From an uncultured Bacteroidales bacterium (GTDB taxonomy: Bacteria > Bacteroidota > Bacteroidia > Bacteroidales > Paludibacteraceae), in NCBI GenBank assembly GCA_900319645.1, contig ONPG01000005.1:62001-126000 (forward strand): a stretch of DNA of 64,000 nt, in the 5' to 3' direction. The position numbers and the translations under genes were made by a program. The notes under the pieces were generated by a model. It saw only the letters and a list, made by a program, of their open reading frames with translations, was not told where the DNA came from and did not search any database. This document shows, one piece after another, positions 23,197-31,554 of this stretch. Position 1 is the first letter of the stretch; each line of letters opens with the position of its first letter.

Positions 23197-24183
23197 TCAA
23201 GACTTTTTGATTTTGTCGAAACCGGATCCGAACACGCCTGATACATTTGCTTTGCTGACCAAAGCGTTCGGGTCTATCTCATGCACAAGATTCAATACCA
23301 ACGAACTCTCCGGCTTGCGAACAAGCACAGAAATAACTTTCACAGGTTGCTGTGAATACCATCCTGTTCCATCTAAAATTGTTACTCCGCGGTTGACGTT
23401 TGTGTTGATTGCCGTAGCTATTTCCGCGTACTTGGAGGAATAAATAAGGAAATGAACCGATTGATGGATCTTGCCCATGAGCCAATCGACCGCAGCAGTA
23501 TAAGAAACCGTCATACACAAACCGCACAAAACACGTTTGATCTGTATGTACAACACATTCGTCCCTTCCTCCATCATTCGTTCGGGAACCGGCAGGAAGA
23601 ACGCAGACAGAATGATGATGAAGTCGCAAGCCAACATGATATTCCCGACCGAAATATCGCGGTAGTGGTTGACAATCATAGCCACAATATCCGTTCCTCC
23701 AGACGAGCCGTCGCATGCAATCACGGTTCCCAGACTTAAGCCGAACACAAATCCTCCGACTATCGCTCCCAACCACGGATCCTCGATAATAGGTTCCGGC
23801 AAAATAGGAATGACGCGATACCAGAAACTGATAGCCGCCACGCCCACCATCGTTCGGATACAAAAACGCCAACCGACCAGAAACCCGGCTATTATCAGCA
23901 AAATAGCATTAAAAACAAACGTGGTCAACCAAACAGGAATAGCGCCTCCGAATTCCGGAAAAAGCGTCGGAAACATTCCGTTGGTCAGATAGTAGATAAT
24001 CGAGCAGATACCCGTTAATCCGCCGCCCACAAAAGCATGTGGCAGCAACACCCAGTTCACCATCAGAGCCATAGGAAATATGCCTATGATGATCATCAGA
24101 TATTTGAATACCGTCTGGAATGTAAAACTACTCTCCGCTTTGTGCGGATTAACGAGTGAACTATAACGAGGAAGAACACCCAT
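23197..24183 (-). CDS. YitT family membrane protein, 328 aa
   Basis: Integral membrane protein of the YitT (DUF161 plus DUF2179) family, no proven biochemical role. Five or six hydrophobic helices fill residues 28 to about 220 with the typical LPHAFVGGGLTGI and GSSGGTDIVAMI motifs; the C-terminal cytosolic DUF2179 domain contains RGVTILDGTGWYSQQPVKVI. Paralogue of the next gene upstream, 21 bp away, and last in the operon headed by gcvP. Confidence 0.87.
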   Translation of the reverse strand: MGVLPRYSSLVNPHKAESSFTFQTVFKYLMIIIGIFPMALMVNWVLLPHAFVGGGLTGICSIIYYLTNGMFPTLFPEFGGAIPVWLTTFVFNAILLIIAGFLVGWRFCIRTMVGVAAISFWYRVIPILPEPIIEDPWLGAIVGGFVFGLSLGTVIACDGSSGGTDIVAMIVNHYRDISVGNIMLACDFIIILSAFFLPVPERMMEEGTNVLYIQIKRVLCGLCMTVSYTAAVDWLMGKIHQSVHFLIYSSKYAEIATAINTNVNRGVTILDGTGWYSQQPVKVISVLVRKPESSLVLNLVHEIDPNALVSKANVSGVFGSGFDKIKKS

Positions 24184-24204
24184 AACAATTTCATTTATAA
24201 CCCG

Positions 24205-25137
24205 TTACGTATTATCCTTTATCGAATCAAATCCTTGCCCGAAAACACCACGAACCTGACTTTGGCTCACAAAAGCATTCGGATCTATCGCCCGCACAAG
24301 ACGGAAGATAGTAGCCGATTCATAAGAGCGGGCAACTGTCGTTACCACCTTCATCTGCTGCTTGCGATAACCGCCTTGTGCTTCCAGAAGCGTGCAACCA
24401 CGATGAGCCTGCGTGATAATCGCTTCGGCTATCTCGTCACCTTTGTTGGAGAAAATCATAAACTGAACCGATTGACGCATTCTGTTCATCACCCAATCTA
24501 CTGCCGTCGAACTCATGAACGTATAAGTCAAACCGAAAAGAATCTTCTCGATAGCGCCTTGAAAACCAGCTGCTTGGATGGCAGGCAGGAAGAAAGCACT
24601 CGATATAATAACCAGATCCGAGAACAGCAACACGCGCCCCATAGGCAAATGGTGGTACTTGTTGACAATCATGGCAATAATATCCGTTCCGCCCGTAGAG
24701 CCGTTATTGAGGAAACATATTCCAAGGAAACAGCCGGTAAACAAGCCTCCGATAATTACCGCCATGAACGAATCCGTCAGCAAAGGAACAGGCGCAATAG
24801 GTATCACTTTGAGCCAAACGGTCAGCCATAACACACCCCATATAGTACGTGCGGCATAACGCCAACCCACTGTAATCGTGGCGATTATCAGCAGGATGAC
24901 GTTAATCGACGCACTACTGAACCAGATTGGCACATATGTGTTCGTAGCAAAATAGATGATCTCACACAGACCCGTTACTCCGCCGCCGACGATGGCGTGG
25001 GGAACGAGCAACTGGTTTACCGTAATGGCATAAGGAATTGTACAGAGCATAATCATAAACAACTCCTTGATAGCAATCAGCGGTTTCATCCGTTGGTATT
25101 GCTGCAGATGTGCTTTTAAGCGTTCGCTTGGCCTCAT
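24205..25137 (-). CDS. YitT family membrane protein, 310 aa
   Basis: Second YitT protein; same layout as its neighbour: helices with LPHAIVGGGVTGL and NGSTGGTDIIAMI, then the DUF2179 domain with RGCTLLEAQGGYRKQQMKVV. The ATG at 25137 is chosen; a TTG at 25164 would overlap gcvP. The start is 13 bp past the gcvP stop codon, so the genes are probably co-transcribed. Why a glycine cleavage enzyme is joined to YitT proteins is not known; transport or sensing of a related metabolite is a possibility. Confidence 0.87.
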   Translation of the reverse strand: MRPSERLKAHLQQYQRMKPLIAIKELFMIMLCTIPYAITVNQLLVPHAIVGGGVTGLCEIIYFATNTYVPIWFSSASINVILLIIATITVGWRYAARTIWGVLWLTVWLKVIPIAPVPLLTDSFMAVIIGGLFTGCFLGICFLNNGSTGGTDIIAMIVNKYHHLPMGRVLLFSDLVIISSAFFLPAIQAAGFQGAIEKILFGLTYTFMSSTAVDWVMNRMRQSVQFMIFSNKGDEIAEAIITQAHRGCTLLEAQGGYRKQQMKVVTTVARSYESATIFRLVRAIDPNAFVSQSQVRGVFGQGFDSIKDNT

Positions 25138-25150
25138 TATGTTTGATAAA

Positions 25151-27970
25151 TTAGAATTTTGCAATCAGATTGCGGTCGCCCCATCCATTGTCAACACGTC
25201 CTACCGGACACCAGAACTTGGTCTGTGCAACCCATTCAGTCGGATAGGCTGCCTGCTGACGCGAATAGGGATGCGTCCACTCATCAGCCACCACTTCGTA
25301 TTCCGGGTGAGGAGCGTTAAGCAGCACATTATCAGCCTTATCCGCCTTACCGCTCTCGATGTCCGCAATCTCCTGACGGATTTGCAGCAAAACGTCGCAG
25401 AAACGGTCAATCTCCACCAACGATTCGCTCTCGGTCGGCTCTATCATGAGCGTTCCGTGAACAGGGAAAGAGAGGGTTGGCGCATGATAGCCGTAGTCCA
25501 TCAGACGCTTGGCGATATCCGCCTCGGTAACGCCTATACTGTGGAACTGACGGCAATCCAAAATGAGTTCGTGCCCCACTCTGCCGTTCTTGCCCGTATA
25601 GACAATACCATAAGCATCCTTGAGACGCATAGCCATGTAGTTTGCCGAAAGGATTGCCGCCGCCGTAGCATGGCGCAAACCTTCCTCGCCCATCATAGCA
25701 ATATATCCCCAAGAGATAAGCGCCATGTTGGCGTTTCCGTAGAGCGCCGAGCTGACACGATTCTTATCCTCAGAAGGCAGGCACTCCGTCAATGTCTCCG
25801 TGCAGCATACAGCTCCGACACCCGGTCCGCCGCCACCATGAGGCGAAGCAAACGATTTGTGAAGATTCAGGTGGCACACATCCGCTCCGATAAACGCAGG
25901 GTTGGTCCATCCTATTTGCGCATTCATGTTCGCGCCGTCCATATAGACGTAGCCTCCGTTCGCATGAATGGTATCGACCATCTCACGAATGGCTTGCTCG
26001 AAGATGCCGTGCGTAGAAGGATATGTGATCATGCAACCTGCCAGAACCTCTTTGTTTTCCTCGGCTTTCTGTTTCCAGTCGGCAAGGTCGGTATTGCCTT
26101 GCTCGTCGCATTTCACGACACAGGGAACGAAACCGGCCTGAACACACGAAGCAGGATTGGTACCATGAGCCGAAGCAGGGATAAGCAGCACATTACGTGC
26201 GGATTGTCCTTGGCGCTTGAGGTATTCGCGAATTACAACGAGTCCGGTATATTCACCAGCTGCTCCCGAAGTGGGTTGCAAGGTACACGCGTCAAAACCG
26301 GTTATCGCGCAGAGTTGTTCTTTCAGTTCCTCCATAATGGTTTGGTAGCCGATAACCTGATCCTGCGGCTGCAAAGGATGCACATCCAAAGCAGCAGGGT
26401 GTGTCACAGGAATCATAGCCGCTGCAGGGTTGAGTTTCATCGTACACGAACCAAGCGGAATCATGCTCGTAGCCAGGCTGATATCCTTGCGGTCCAGACG
26501 TTTGAGGTAACGCATCATTTCTGTTTCGGAATGATAGCGTTTGAAAACATCTGCCTGCATATAATCGACCTCACGCACACGGCTCTCGTCAATCGCCCAG
26601 AGACCTTCAAAAGCGTCTTCGCTTTCCTCCGGGCAAGGCATGTTGCCGCTTGCCTCCGCAAAAATGGCAATCAGGTCGTTCATATCCTCGAAAGTGATAT
26701 CCTCTCCAACCGACAAACCAACCCACCCTTCCGGGTCATAATACAGGTTAGTATTGTCTAGGATTGACCGCTCGCGAACTGCTGCGACCCAAGAAGGATC
26801 TCCGTCGCGTGTGATCTTCAATGTATCGAAGAACTCTGCGTTCTCCTGGTTGTAGCCATAAGCCTGCAACATTTCGCTCAGATAGACTGCGCGGCTGTGG
26901 ATTCCTTCGGCAATCTGACGGATTCCTTCGGCGCCATGATAGACACCGTACATACCCGCCATCATTGCGGAGAGTGCTTCCGCCGTACAGATATTGGAAG
27001 TTGCGCGTTCGCGCTTGATATGTTGTTCGCGCGTCTGTAGCGCGAGACGATAAGCCGGGCGATCGTGGCTGTCTTTGCTCAGGCCGATAATACGTCCTGG
27101 CATGTCACGTTTGTATTCGTCGCGGGTTGCCATATATCCGGCAGTGGGTCCGCCAAATCCCATTGGAAGGCCAAAACGTTGTGCCGTTCCGCACATGATA
27201 TCGGCGTTGAGCGGTTTGAGCAAAGCAAGCGCCATCAGATCCGCCACTACGGTCACTTTCATACCTGCGGCGTGACAATCGTCGATAAAGCCCTCGTAGT
27301 CCTCAATAGAACCATCTGAGTTCGGCCATTGAACAATCGCTCCGAAAAACTCTGAAGAGGGAACAAAATCCGCGTAGTTGCCAACCACCAGTTCGATGCC
27401 TTGTCCGGCTGCACGCGTCTGCATGACGCTAAGCGTATTGGGCCACATTTTTCTGTCCACGAACACTTTGCAGACTCCGGCTTTGACCTGCTCACGCGAA
27501 CGGAGGTTGCGCATCATCGTGACAGCCTCAGCCGCCGAGGTGGCTTCGTCCAGCAAAGAACAGTTGGCGAGAGGAAGTCCGGTCAGGTCGCTAACCATCG
27601 TCTGGAAAACGAAGAGCGCTTCAAGACGTCCCTGGCTCACCTCTGCCTGGTATGGCGTGTAACTGGTGTACCAAACGGGATTCTCCAACATATTGCGTCG
27701 GATAACCGCCGGCATCACGGTTCCATACCAACCGCGACCGATATAGTTCGTCACTTCGCTGTTCTGCGAAAGGAGTGCGTCTGCAATCTTCAGATGCATC
27801 GGTTCGCTAACCGCTTCTTCCAATTCAATGGGCTTGTCCAGCAGAATATCCGCCGGCATCGTCTCGTGCATCAGCTGCTCGATAGACTCGGCGCCTATGG
27901 CGCCTAACATGTGTTTTTCTTCTTGCTCCGTGAGGCCGATATGCCTCTGCTCAAGGTTGTTGACTTTCAT
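25151..27970 (-). CDS. gcvP: Glycine dehydrogenase (decarboxylating), P protein, 939 aa
   Basis: Pyridoxal-phosphate enzyme that decarboxylates glycine and passes the aminomethyl group to lipoylated H protein. Single-chain form: the alpha-like half and the beta-like half are fused. The N-terminus MKVNNLEQRHIGLTEQEE is typical; the PLP lysine is in LNLHKSFASPHGGGGPGVG (near residue 700), and SLGSCTMKLNPAA is also present. The ATG at 27970 is chosen because an upstream in-frame TTG lies in the -7 box of its own promoter (28010-28041). The leader is about 36 nt, too short for a glycine riboswitch. gcvT and gcvH are not in the window. Divergent from a Crp/Fnr-type regulator that may control it. 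Confidence 0.96.
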   Translation of the reverse strand: MKVNNLEQRHIGLTEQEEKHMLGAIGAESIEQLMHETMPADILLDKPIELEEAVSEPMHLKIADALLSQNSEVTNYIGRGWYGTVMPAVIRRNMLENPVWYTSYTPYQAEVSQGRLEALFVFQTMVSDLTGLPLANCSLLDEATSAAEAVTMMRNLRSREQVKAGVCKVFVDRKMWPNTLSVMQTRAAGQGIELVVGNYADFVPSSEFFGAIVQWPNSDGSIEDYEGFIDDCHAAGMKVTVVADLMALALLKPLNADIMCGTAQRFGLPMGFGGPTAGYMATRDEYKRDMPGRIIGLSKDSHDRPAYRLALQTREQHIKRERATSNICTAEALSAMMAGMYGVYHGAEGIRQIAEGIHSRAVYLSEMLQAYGYNQENAEFFDTLKITRDGDPSWVAAVRERSILDNTNLYYDPEGWVGLSVGEDITFEDMNDLIAIFAEASGNMPCPEESEDAFEGLWAIDESRVREVDYMQADVFKRYHSETEMMRYLKRLDRKDISLATSMIPLGSCTMKLNPAAAMIPVTHPAALDVHPLQPQDQVIGYQTIMEELKEQLCAITGFDACTLQPTSGAAGEYTGLVVIREYLKRQGQSARNVLLIPASAHGTNPASCVQAGFVPCVVKCDEQGNTDLADWKQKAEENKEVLAGCMITYPSTHGIFEQAIREMVDTIHANGGYVYMDGANMNAQIGWTNPAFIGADVCHLNLHKSFASPHGGGGPGVGAVCCTETLTECLPSEDKNRVSSALYGNANMALISWGYIAMMGEEGLRHATAAAILSANYMAMRLKDAYGIVYTGKNGRVGHELILDCRQFHSIGVTEADIAKRLMDYGYHAPTLSFPVHGTLMIEPTESESLVEIDRFCDVLLQIRQEIADIESGKADKADNVLLNAPHPEYEVVADEWTHPYSRQQAAYPTEWVAQTKFWCPVGRVDNGWGDRNLIAKF

Positions 27971-28009
27971 TATTGTAAATAGGATTTGGGTTAACACACA
28001 AATAACGCA

Positions 28010-28041
28010 CAAAATTACAACTTATTTTGCACATATGCAAG
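28010..28041 (-). promoter_or_regulatory. Promoter of gcvP
   Basis: On the minus strand: CTTG (28041-28038) continuing as CATATGTGC, 20 bases in all, then TAATTTTG (28017-28010). It overlaps the first codons of a longer possible reading frame and so fixes the gcvP start. Confidence 0.87.
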
Positions 28042-28098
28042 ATAATCTTCAATTATTCGTCAATTAGTGGGATTTTTCGCAAAAAAATTCTATTTTTA

Positions 28099-28130
28099 TT
28101 TGCATATATGGGAAAAATTTACTATCTTTG
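28099..28130 (+). promoter_or_regulatory. Promoter of the Crp/Fnr regulator gene
   Basis: TTTG (28099-28102) continuing as CATATATG, 20 bases, TATCTTTG (28123-28130). Leader of about 20 nt to the ATG at 28154. Confidence 0.87.
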
Positions 28131-28153
28131 CAAAAAATTTGACACTACATTTC

Positions 28154-28849
28154 ATGGAACAAAGCGAAGACTGCGCGCCATTGTGGGAGTTGAACCCGAT
28201 ATGGGACACTCTCACGGAACAACAAAAAGCGACCCTTAACAACCAGATAGAGGTTGTACATTACAACAAAAACGATGTCATCCATTACGATGGCGATTCC
28301 TCGTTGTACATGTGGACGCTAATAAGTGGCAAAGTGCGCATTTATAAAGAAGGTATTGGTCAGCGTCAGCAGATAATTCGTCTGCTGAAGCCTTATGACA
28401 TCTTCGGTTATCGTGCTGTGATAGCCGGCGAGCCTTACAACTCCAGCGCAAGTGCGTTTGAGCCGTGCGTGGCATATCGCCTGAATGCGGACTATTTCAA
28501 CCAACTGATCCGTGAGAACGGCAATTTCTGCTATGCGATTATGCTGATGATGGCAAAAGACCTTGCCATCTCGGAGATTAGAACGGTCAATCTGACCCAG
28601 AAACACATCCGCGGCCGTTTGGCGGAAGCGCTCATCAGCCTGATAGACAAATACGGTTTGGAGACAGACGGAAAGACGTTAGCCATGCTTCTGCCACGCG
28701 AGGATCTTGCCAACATGAGCAATATGACTACCAGCAACGCGATCCGGACGCTGAGCCAGTTTGCCGACGAAGAACTGATAGAAGTGGACGGCCGGCACAT
28801 CCGGATCCTCAACCGCGAGGAACTGGAACATATTTCCCGGATGGGATAA
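28154..28849 (+). CDS. Crp/Fnr family transcriptional regulator, 231 aa
   Basis: DNA-binding regulator with an N-terminal cyclic-nucleotide-binding-like beta roll (about 35-130; SSLYMWTLISGKVRIYKEG) and a C-terminal winged helix-turn-helix (about 155-225; LPREDLANMSNMTTSNAIRT). No Fnr-type cysteine cluster is seen, so iron-sulphur sensing is unlikely. The ATG at 28154 is chosen because the promoter lies inside any longer version. Divergent from gcvP, which is its most obvious candidate target. The gene is convergent with the M23 peptidase gene, with 27 bp between them. Confidence 0.9.
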   Translation: MEQSEDCAPLWELNPIWDTLTEQQKATLNNQIEVVHYNKNDVIHYDGDSSLYMWTLISGKVRIYKEGIGQRQQIIRLLKPYDIFGYRAVIAGEPYNSSASAFEPCVAYRLNADYFNQLIRENGNFCYAIMLMMAKDLAISEIRTVNLTQKHIRGRLAEALISLIDKYGLETDGKTLAMLLPREDLANMSNMTTSNAIRTLSQFADEELIEVDGRHIRILNREELEHISRMG

Positions 28850-28876
28850 ACAATTCAGAAACAATACTCCACCCTT

Positions 28877-29857
28877 TTAGTCCAGCATGTTTCCCATGTT
28901 GCTGGAGAGTTGTACCATCTCGTCGTACTCCTCGGGAGTCAAGTCGTAGAAATAGAAATTACGCGGATCGATGGCTTTTCCGTTGAAATGCACCTCGTAG
29001 TGCAAGTGCGGACCTGTCGATTTTCCGGTGTTGCCCACCTTCGCAATCACGTCTCCACGCTTCACTTTCTGCCCTCTGCGTGCCACCAGTTTGCTGCAGT
29101 GGGCATAGCGGGTCGTATAACCGAAACCGTGATCCACTTCGACCGTCTCGCCATAGCCTTGACGCCAACCTGTGAACGTCACCACGCCGTTACCCGTTGC
29201 AAAAATATCGGTTCCGACAGGCGCTGAGAAATCCATTCCGCTGTGGAAACGGCGAATATGATAAACAGGATCAATACGCCATCCGTAGCCGGACGCCATT
29301 CGTTTGAGATCCTTATTGAGCACAGGCTGGATAGCCGGGATATTCTCCATTTTCACTTCCTGAGTCTTCACCAGTTGGAGTATTTCGTCGTAAGACTTCG
29401 CCTGCACATACAATTCCTTCTCCAACACATCCACTTTGTGCTGGACATCAGCGATCAACTGGTTATTGCTCATGCGCGCGAGCGAATCATAATAGGAGAT
29501 CTGCCGTGTAGCCCCGAGGCGCACATTCAAGGGAATTGGCTCTGCGCCGAGAATAGCTCGGTAGAGATTGTCGTCCCGCTGCGAGATATCGCTCATAACC
29601 ACCTGCATCTGATCCACCTGGTGTTCCATCAGTTGGAGCTGGGCATTGAGGTTCTTGTTCTGCTGGATAAGCGAAGCCTCACGAGGTGAAGGGAAGAAAT
29701 AGAAGAATACCAGGAAGAAAACTATTCCCAGACAGATTCCGCCGAACAGGTAGCGTCCCGTTTGGCGCATCCAATACATCAAATCGTATTCCACTCGCTC
29801 CAATTCCAACGTTTCGGGATTGATGCGATACCTTTTTTTATTGGTTGTCTTTGTCAT
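28877..29857 (-). CDS. Membrane-anchored M23 family peptidase, 326 aa
   Basis: Peptidoglycan endopeptidase-type protein of the M23 (LytM) family, anchored in the inner membrane with its catalytic domain in the periplasm. A helix lies at about 35-55 (FGGICLGIVFFLVFFYFF), then a coiled coil (about 60-90). The catalytic domain is at about 200-315, with zinc-binding HSGMDFSAP and HLHYEVHF. The ATG at 29857 overlaps the stop of ygiQ by 4 bp (ATGA). Role in cell-wall remodelling is family-based; no SPOR or LysM domain is seen. Confidence 0.9.
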   Translation of the reverse strand: MTKTTNKKRYRINPETLELERVEYDLMYWMRQTGRYLFGGICLGIVFFLVFFYFFPSPREASLIQQNKNLNAQLQLMEHQVDQMQVVMSDISQRDDNLYRAILGAEPIPLNVRLGATRQISYYDSLARMSNNQLIADVQHKVDVLEKELYVQAKSYDEILQLVKTQEVKMENIPAIQPVLNKDLKRMASGYGWRIDPVYHIRRFHSGMDFSAPVGTDIFATGNGVVTFTGWRQGYGETVEVDHGFGYTTRYAHCSKLVARRGQKVKRGDVIAKVGNTGKSTGPHLHYEVHFNGKAIDPRNFYFYDLTPEEYDEMVQLSSNMGNMLD

Positions 29858-31554
29858 TTTTTCCACCAGAAGAAATATTGGTTTTGTTGTTTTTTCTCTT
29901 GTGCGCTCCGCGCTACAAACACTTTCTGACCAGTATATGGGTTTATTCCGGTACAAAACATCGTCGTTGATAGCGTCATAGGCGTCGGCGTGAAATCCTG
30001 AACCTGCTCAGGCCGGTAGTGCATTTTCTTGGTCTCGTCCGCCAACATCCGCATGTCCGCGTTGGTACAACCGGGATGGGAAGAGATGAAATACGGAATC
30101 AATTGCTGATGCATATCCGCCTCGCGGTTGATACGCAGAAACAGATCGCGGAAACGCAAGTAGTGCTCCCAAGAAGGTTTGCGCATCAGTTTCAGCACGC
30201 TGTCCGAGCAATGTTCTGGCGCCACTTTCAACCGTCCGGACACATGGCGCGTAATCAGTTGGCGGGCGTACTCGTCGCTCATAAGATCGTAACGTATTCC
30301 CGAACCCACAAAAGCATGTTTGACGTACGGCAGTTTGTCCACCGTGCGATAGATATCCAGCACGGGCGCAAAATCCTGATTCAGGTTTTTGCAGATATTC
30401 GGTTGCAGGCAACTGGCTCGTGCGCATTTCTCACAGAGGCTGAGGTCCTTGCCGTGCATCCCGTACATATTCGCCGATGGACCTCCCAGGTCGCTTATCA
30501 CGCCATGCCACTCCGGCAGATCCTTCAGTTTGGCTATCTGTTTTAGTATCGATTCCTTGCTTCGGCTAACAATCTGCTTGCCCTGGTGAGCCGAGATCGT
30601 GCAGAACGAGCAACCGCCGAAACAGCCGCGATGCATACAAACCGACCAACGGATCATCTCGTAGGCGGGAATCCGCTTGTCCTTGTATTTGGGATGCGGC
30701 ATGTATTGGTATGGCAGGTCGAAAACAGCATCCAGTTCTTTGGTCGTCATCGGCGGGAAAGAGGGATTGACCACCACAAACCTGTTACCGGTTGGTTGCA
30801 CGAGCGTCGTTTGGTGAATCTTGTTCGACTCCAGCTCTATCAATCGGAAATTCTCCGCGTGTTTTCTTTTGTCCCGTATAGCCTCCTCGTAGGAAGCCAG
30901 ACGGATAGCATCAGCGGGAATCTCTTGCTCGTCCTGGGTCACAAAAGCAATCTGCTGGATCGTTTGCCGTTCGGTATTCAGTCGGCCGTTTTGCGCTCTG
31001 GAGGCTATCTCCACCATCGCTTTCTCCCCCATCCCGTAAACGAGCAGATCAGCTCCGCTGTCTATAAGGACAGACGGCAGTATTTTGTCCTGCCAGTAAT
31101 CATAGTGCGCCAGCCGCCTCATGGATGCTTCTATACCTCCTATGACCACCGGCACGTCGGGGAAATGCTGTTTGAGAATACGCGAATAGGTAATCGTGCA
31201 ATAATCAGGTCTCGCTCCTGCCCTGCCCTCCGGCGTATAGGCATCGTCCGAGCGTCTGCGGCGTGCGGCCGTATAATGATTCACCATCGAATCCATTGAC
31301 CCGGCAGTAATACAAAAGAACAGACGCGGTCTGCCCAGTTTGGTAAAATCGCGGTGATCACCACGCCAATCGGGTTGCGGCACTATCGCCACGCGGTAAC
31401 CGGCGGCTTCGAGTGTCCTGCCTATGACGGAGGCGCCGAAAGAAGGATGGTCGATATACGCATCGCCGGAGAAGAGGATAATATCCACTTCGTCCCATCC
31501 GCGCAACTCCAGTTCTTTCTTGGTTGTGGGCAAATATAGCTTTAGATCAATCAA
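29854..31554 (-). CDS. ygiQ: YgiQ family radical SAM protein, 566 aa
   Basis: Radical SAM protein of the YgiQ (UPF0313) family; its substrate is unknown. The N-terminal YgiQ domain is clear (LPTTKKELELRGWDEVDIIL), and the cluster-binding cysteines appear as CFGGCSFC (CxxxCxxC, near residue 315). Later cysteines (CEKCARASCLQPNICKN) are also typical. The start is apparently TTG at 31554, as there is no ATG before the conserved region; it overlaps the dnaX stop by 8 bp. Part of the PPTase-dnaX-ygiQ-M23 operon. Confidence 0.9.
   Translation of the reverse strand: MIDLKLYLPTTKKELELRGWDEVDIILFSGDAYIDHPSFGASVIGRTLEAAGYRVAIVPQPDWRGDHRDFTKLGRPRLFFCITAGSMDSMVNHYTAARRRRSDDAYTPEGRAGARPDYCTITYSRILKQHFPDVPVVIGGIEASMRRLAHYDYWQDKILPSVLIDSGADLLVYGMGEKAMVEIASRAQNGRLNTERQTIQQIAFVTQDEQEIPADAIRLASYEEAIRDKRKHAENFRLIELESNKIHQTTLVQPTGNRFVVVNPSFPPMTTKELDAVFDLPYQYMPHPKYKDKRIPAYEMIRWSVCMHRGCFGGCSFCTISAHQGKQIVSRSKESILKQIAKLKDLPEWHGVISDLGGPSANMYGMHGKDLSLCEKCARASCLQPNICKNLNQDFAPVLDIYRTVDKLPYVKHAFVGSGIRYDLMSDEYARQLITRHVSGRLKVAPEHCSDSVLKLMRKPSWEHYLRFRDLFLRINREADMHQQLIPYFISSHPGCTNADMRMLADETKKMHYRPEQVQDFTPTPMTLSTTMFCTGINPYTGQKVFVARSAQEKKQQNQYFFWWKK

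Noticed and set aside
25067..26761. 564-aa open frame opposite gcvP
   Set aside because: Antisense to a highly conserved enzyme; no recognisable motif or promoter.
27971..28012. Longer gcvP start with 14 extra residues (TTG at 28012)
   Set aside because: It would begin inside the -7 promoter box, and GcvP proteins start at the MKVNNLEQRHIG block.
27971..28153. Glycine riboswitch upstream of gcvP
   Set aside because: The leader is only about 36 nt and has no tandem aptamer-like sequence.
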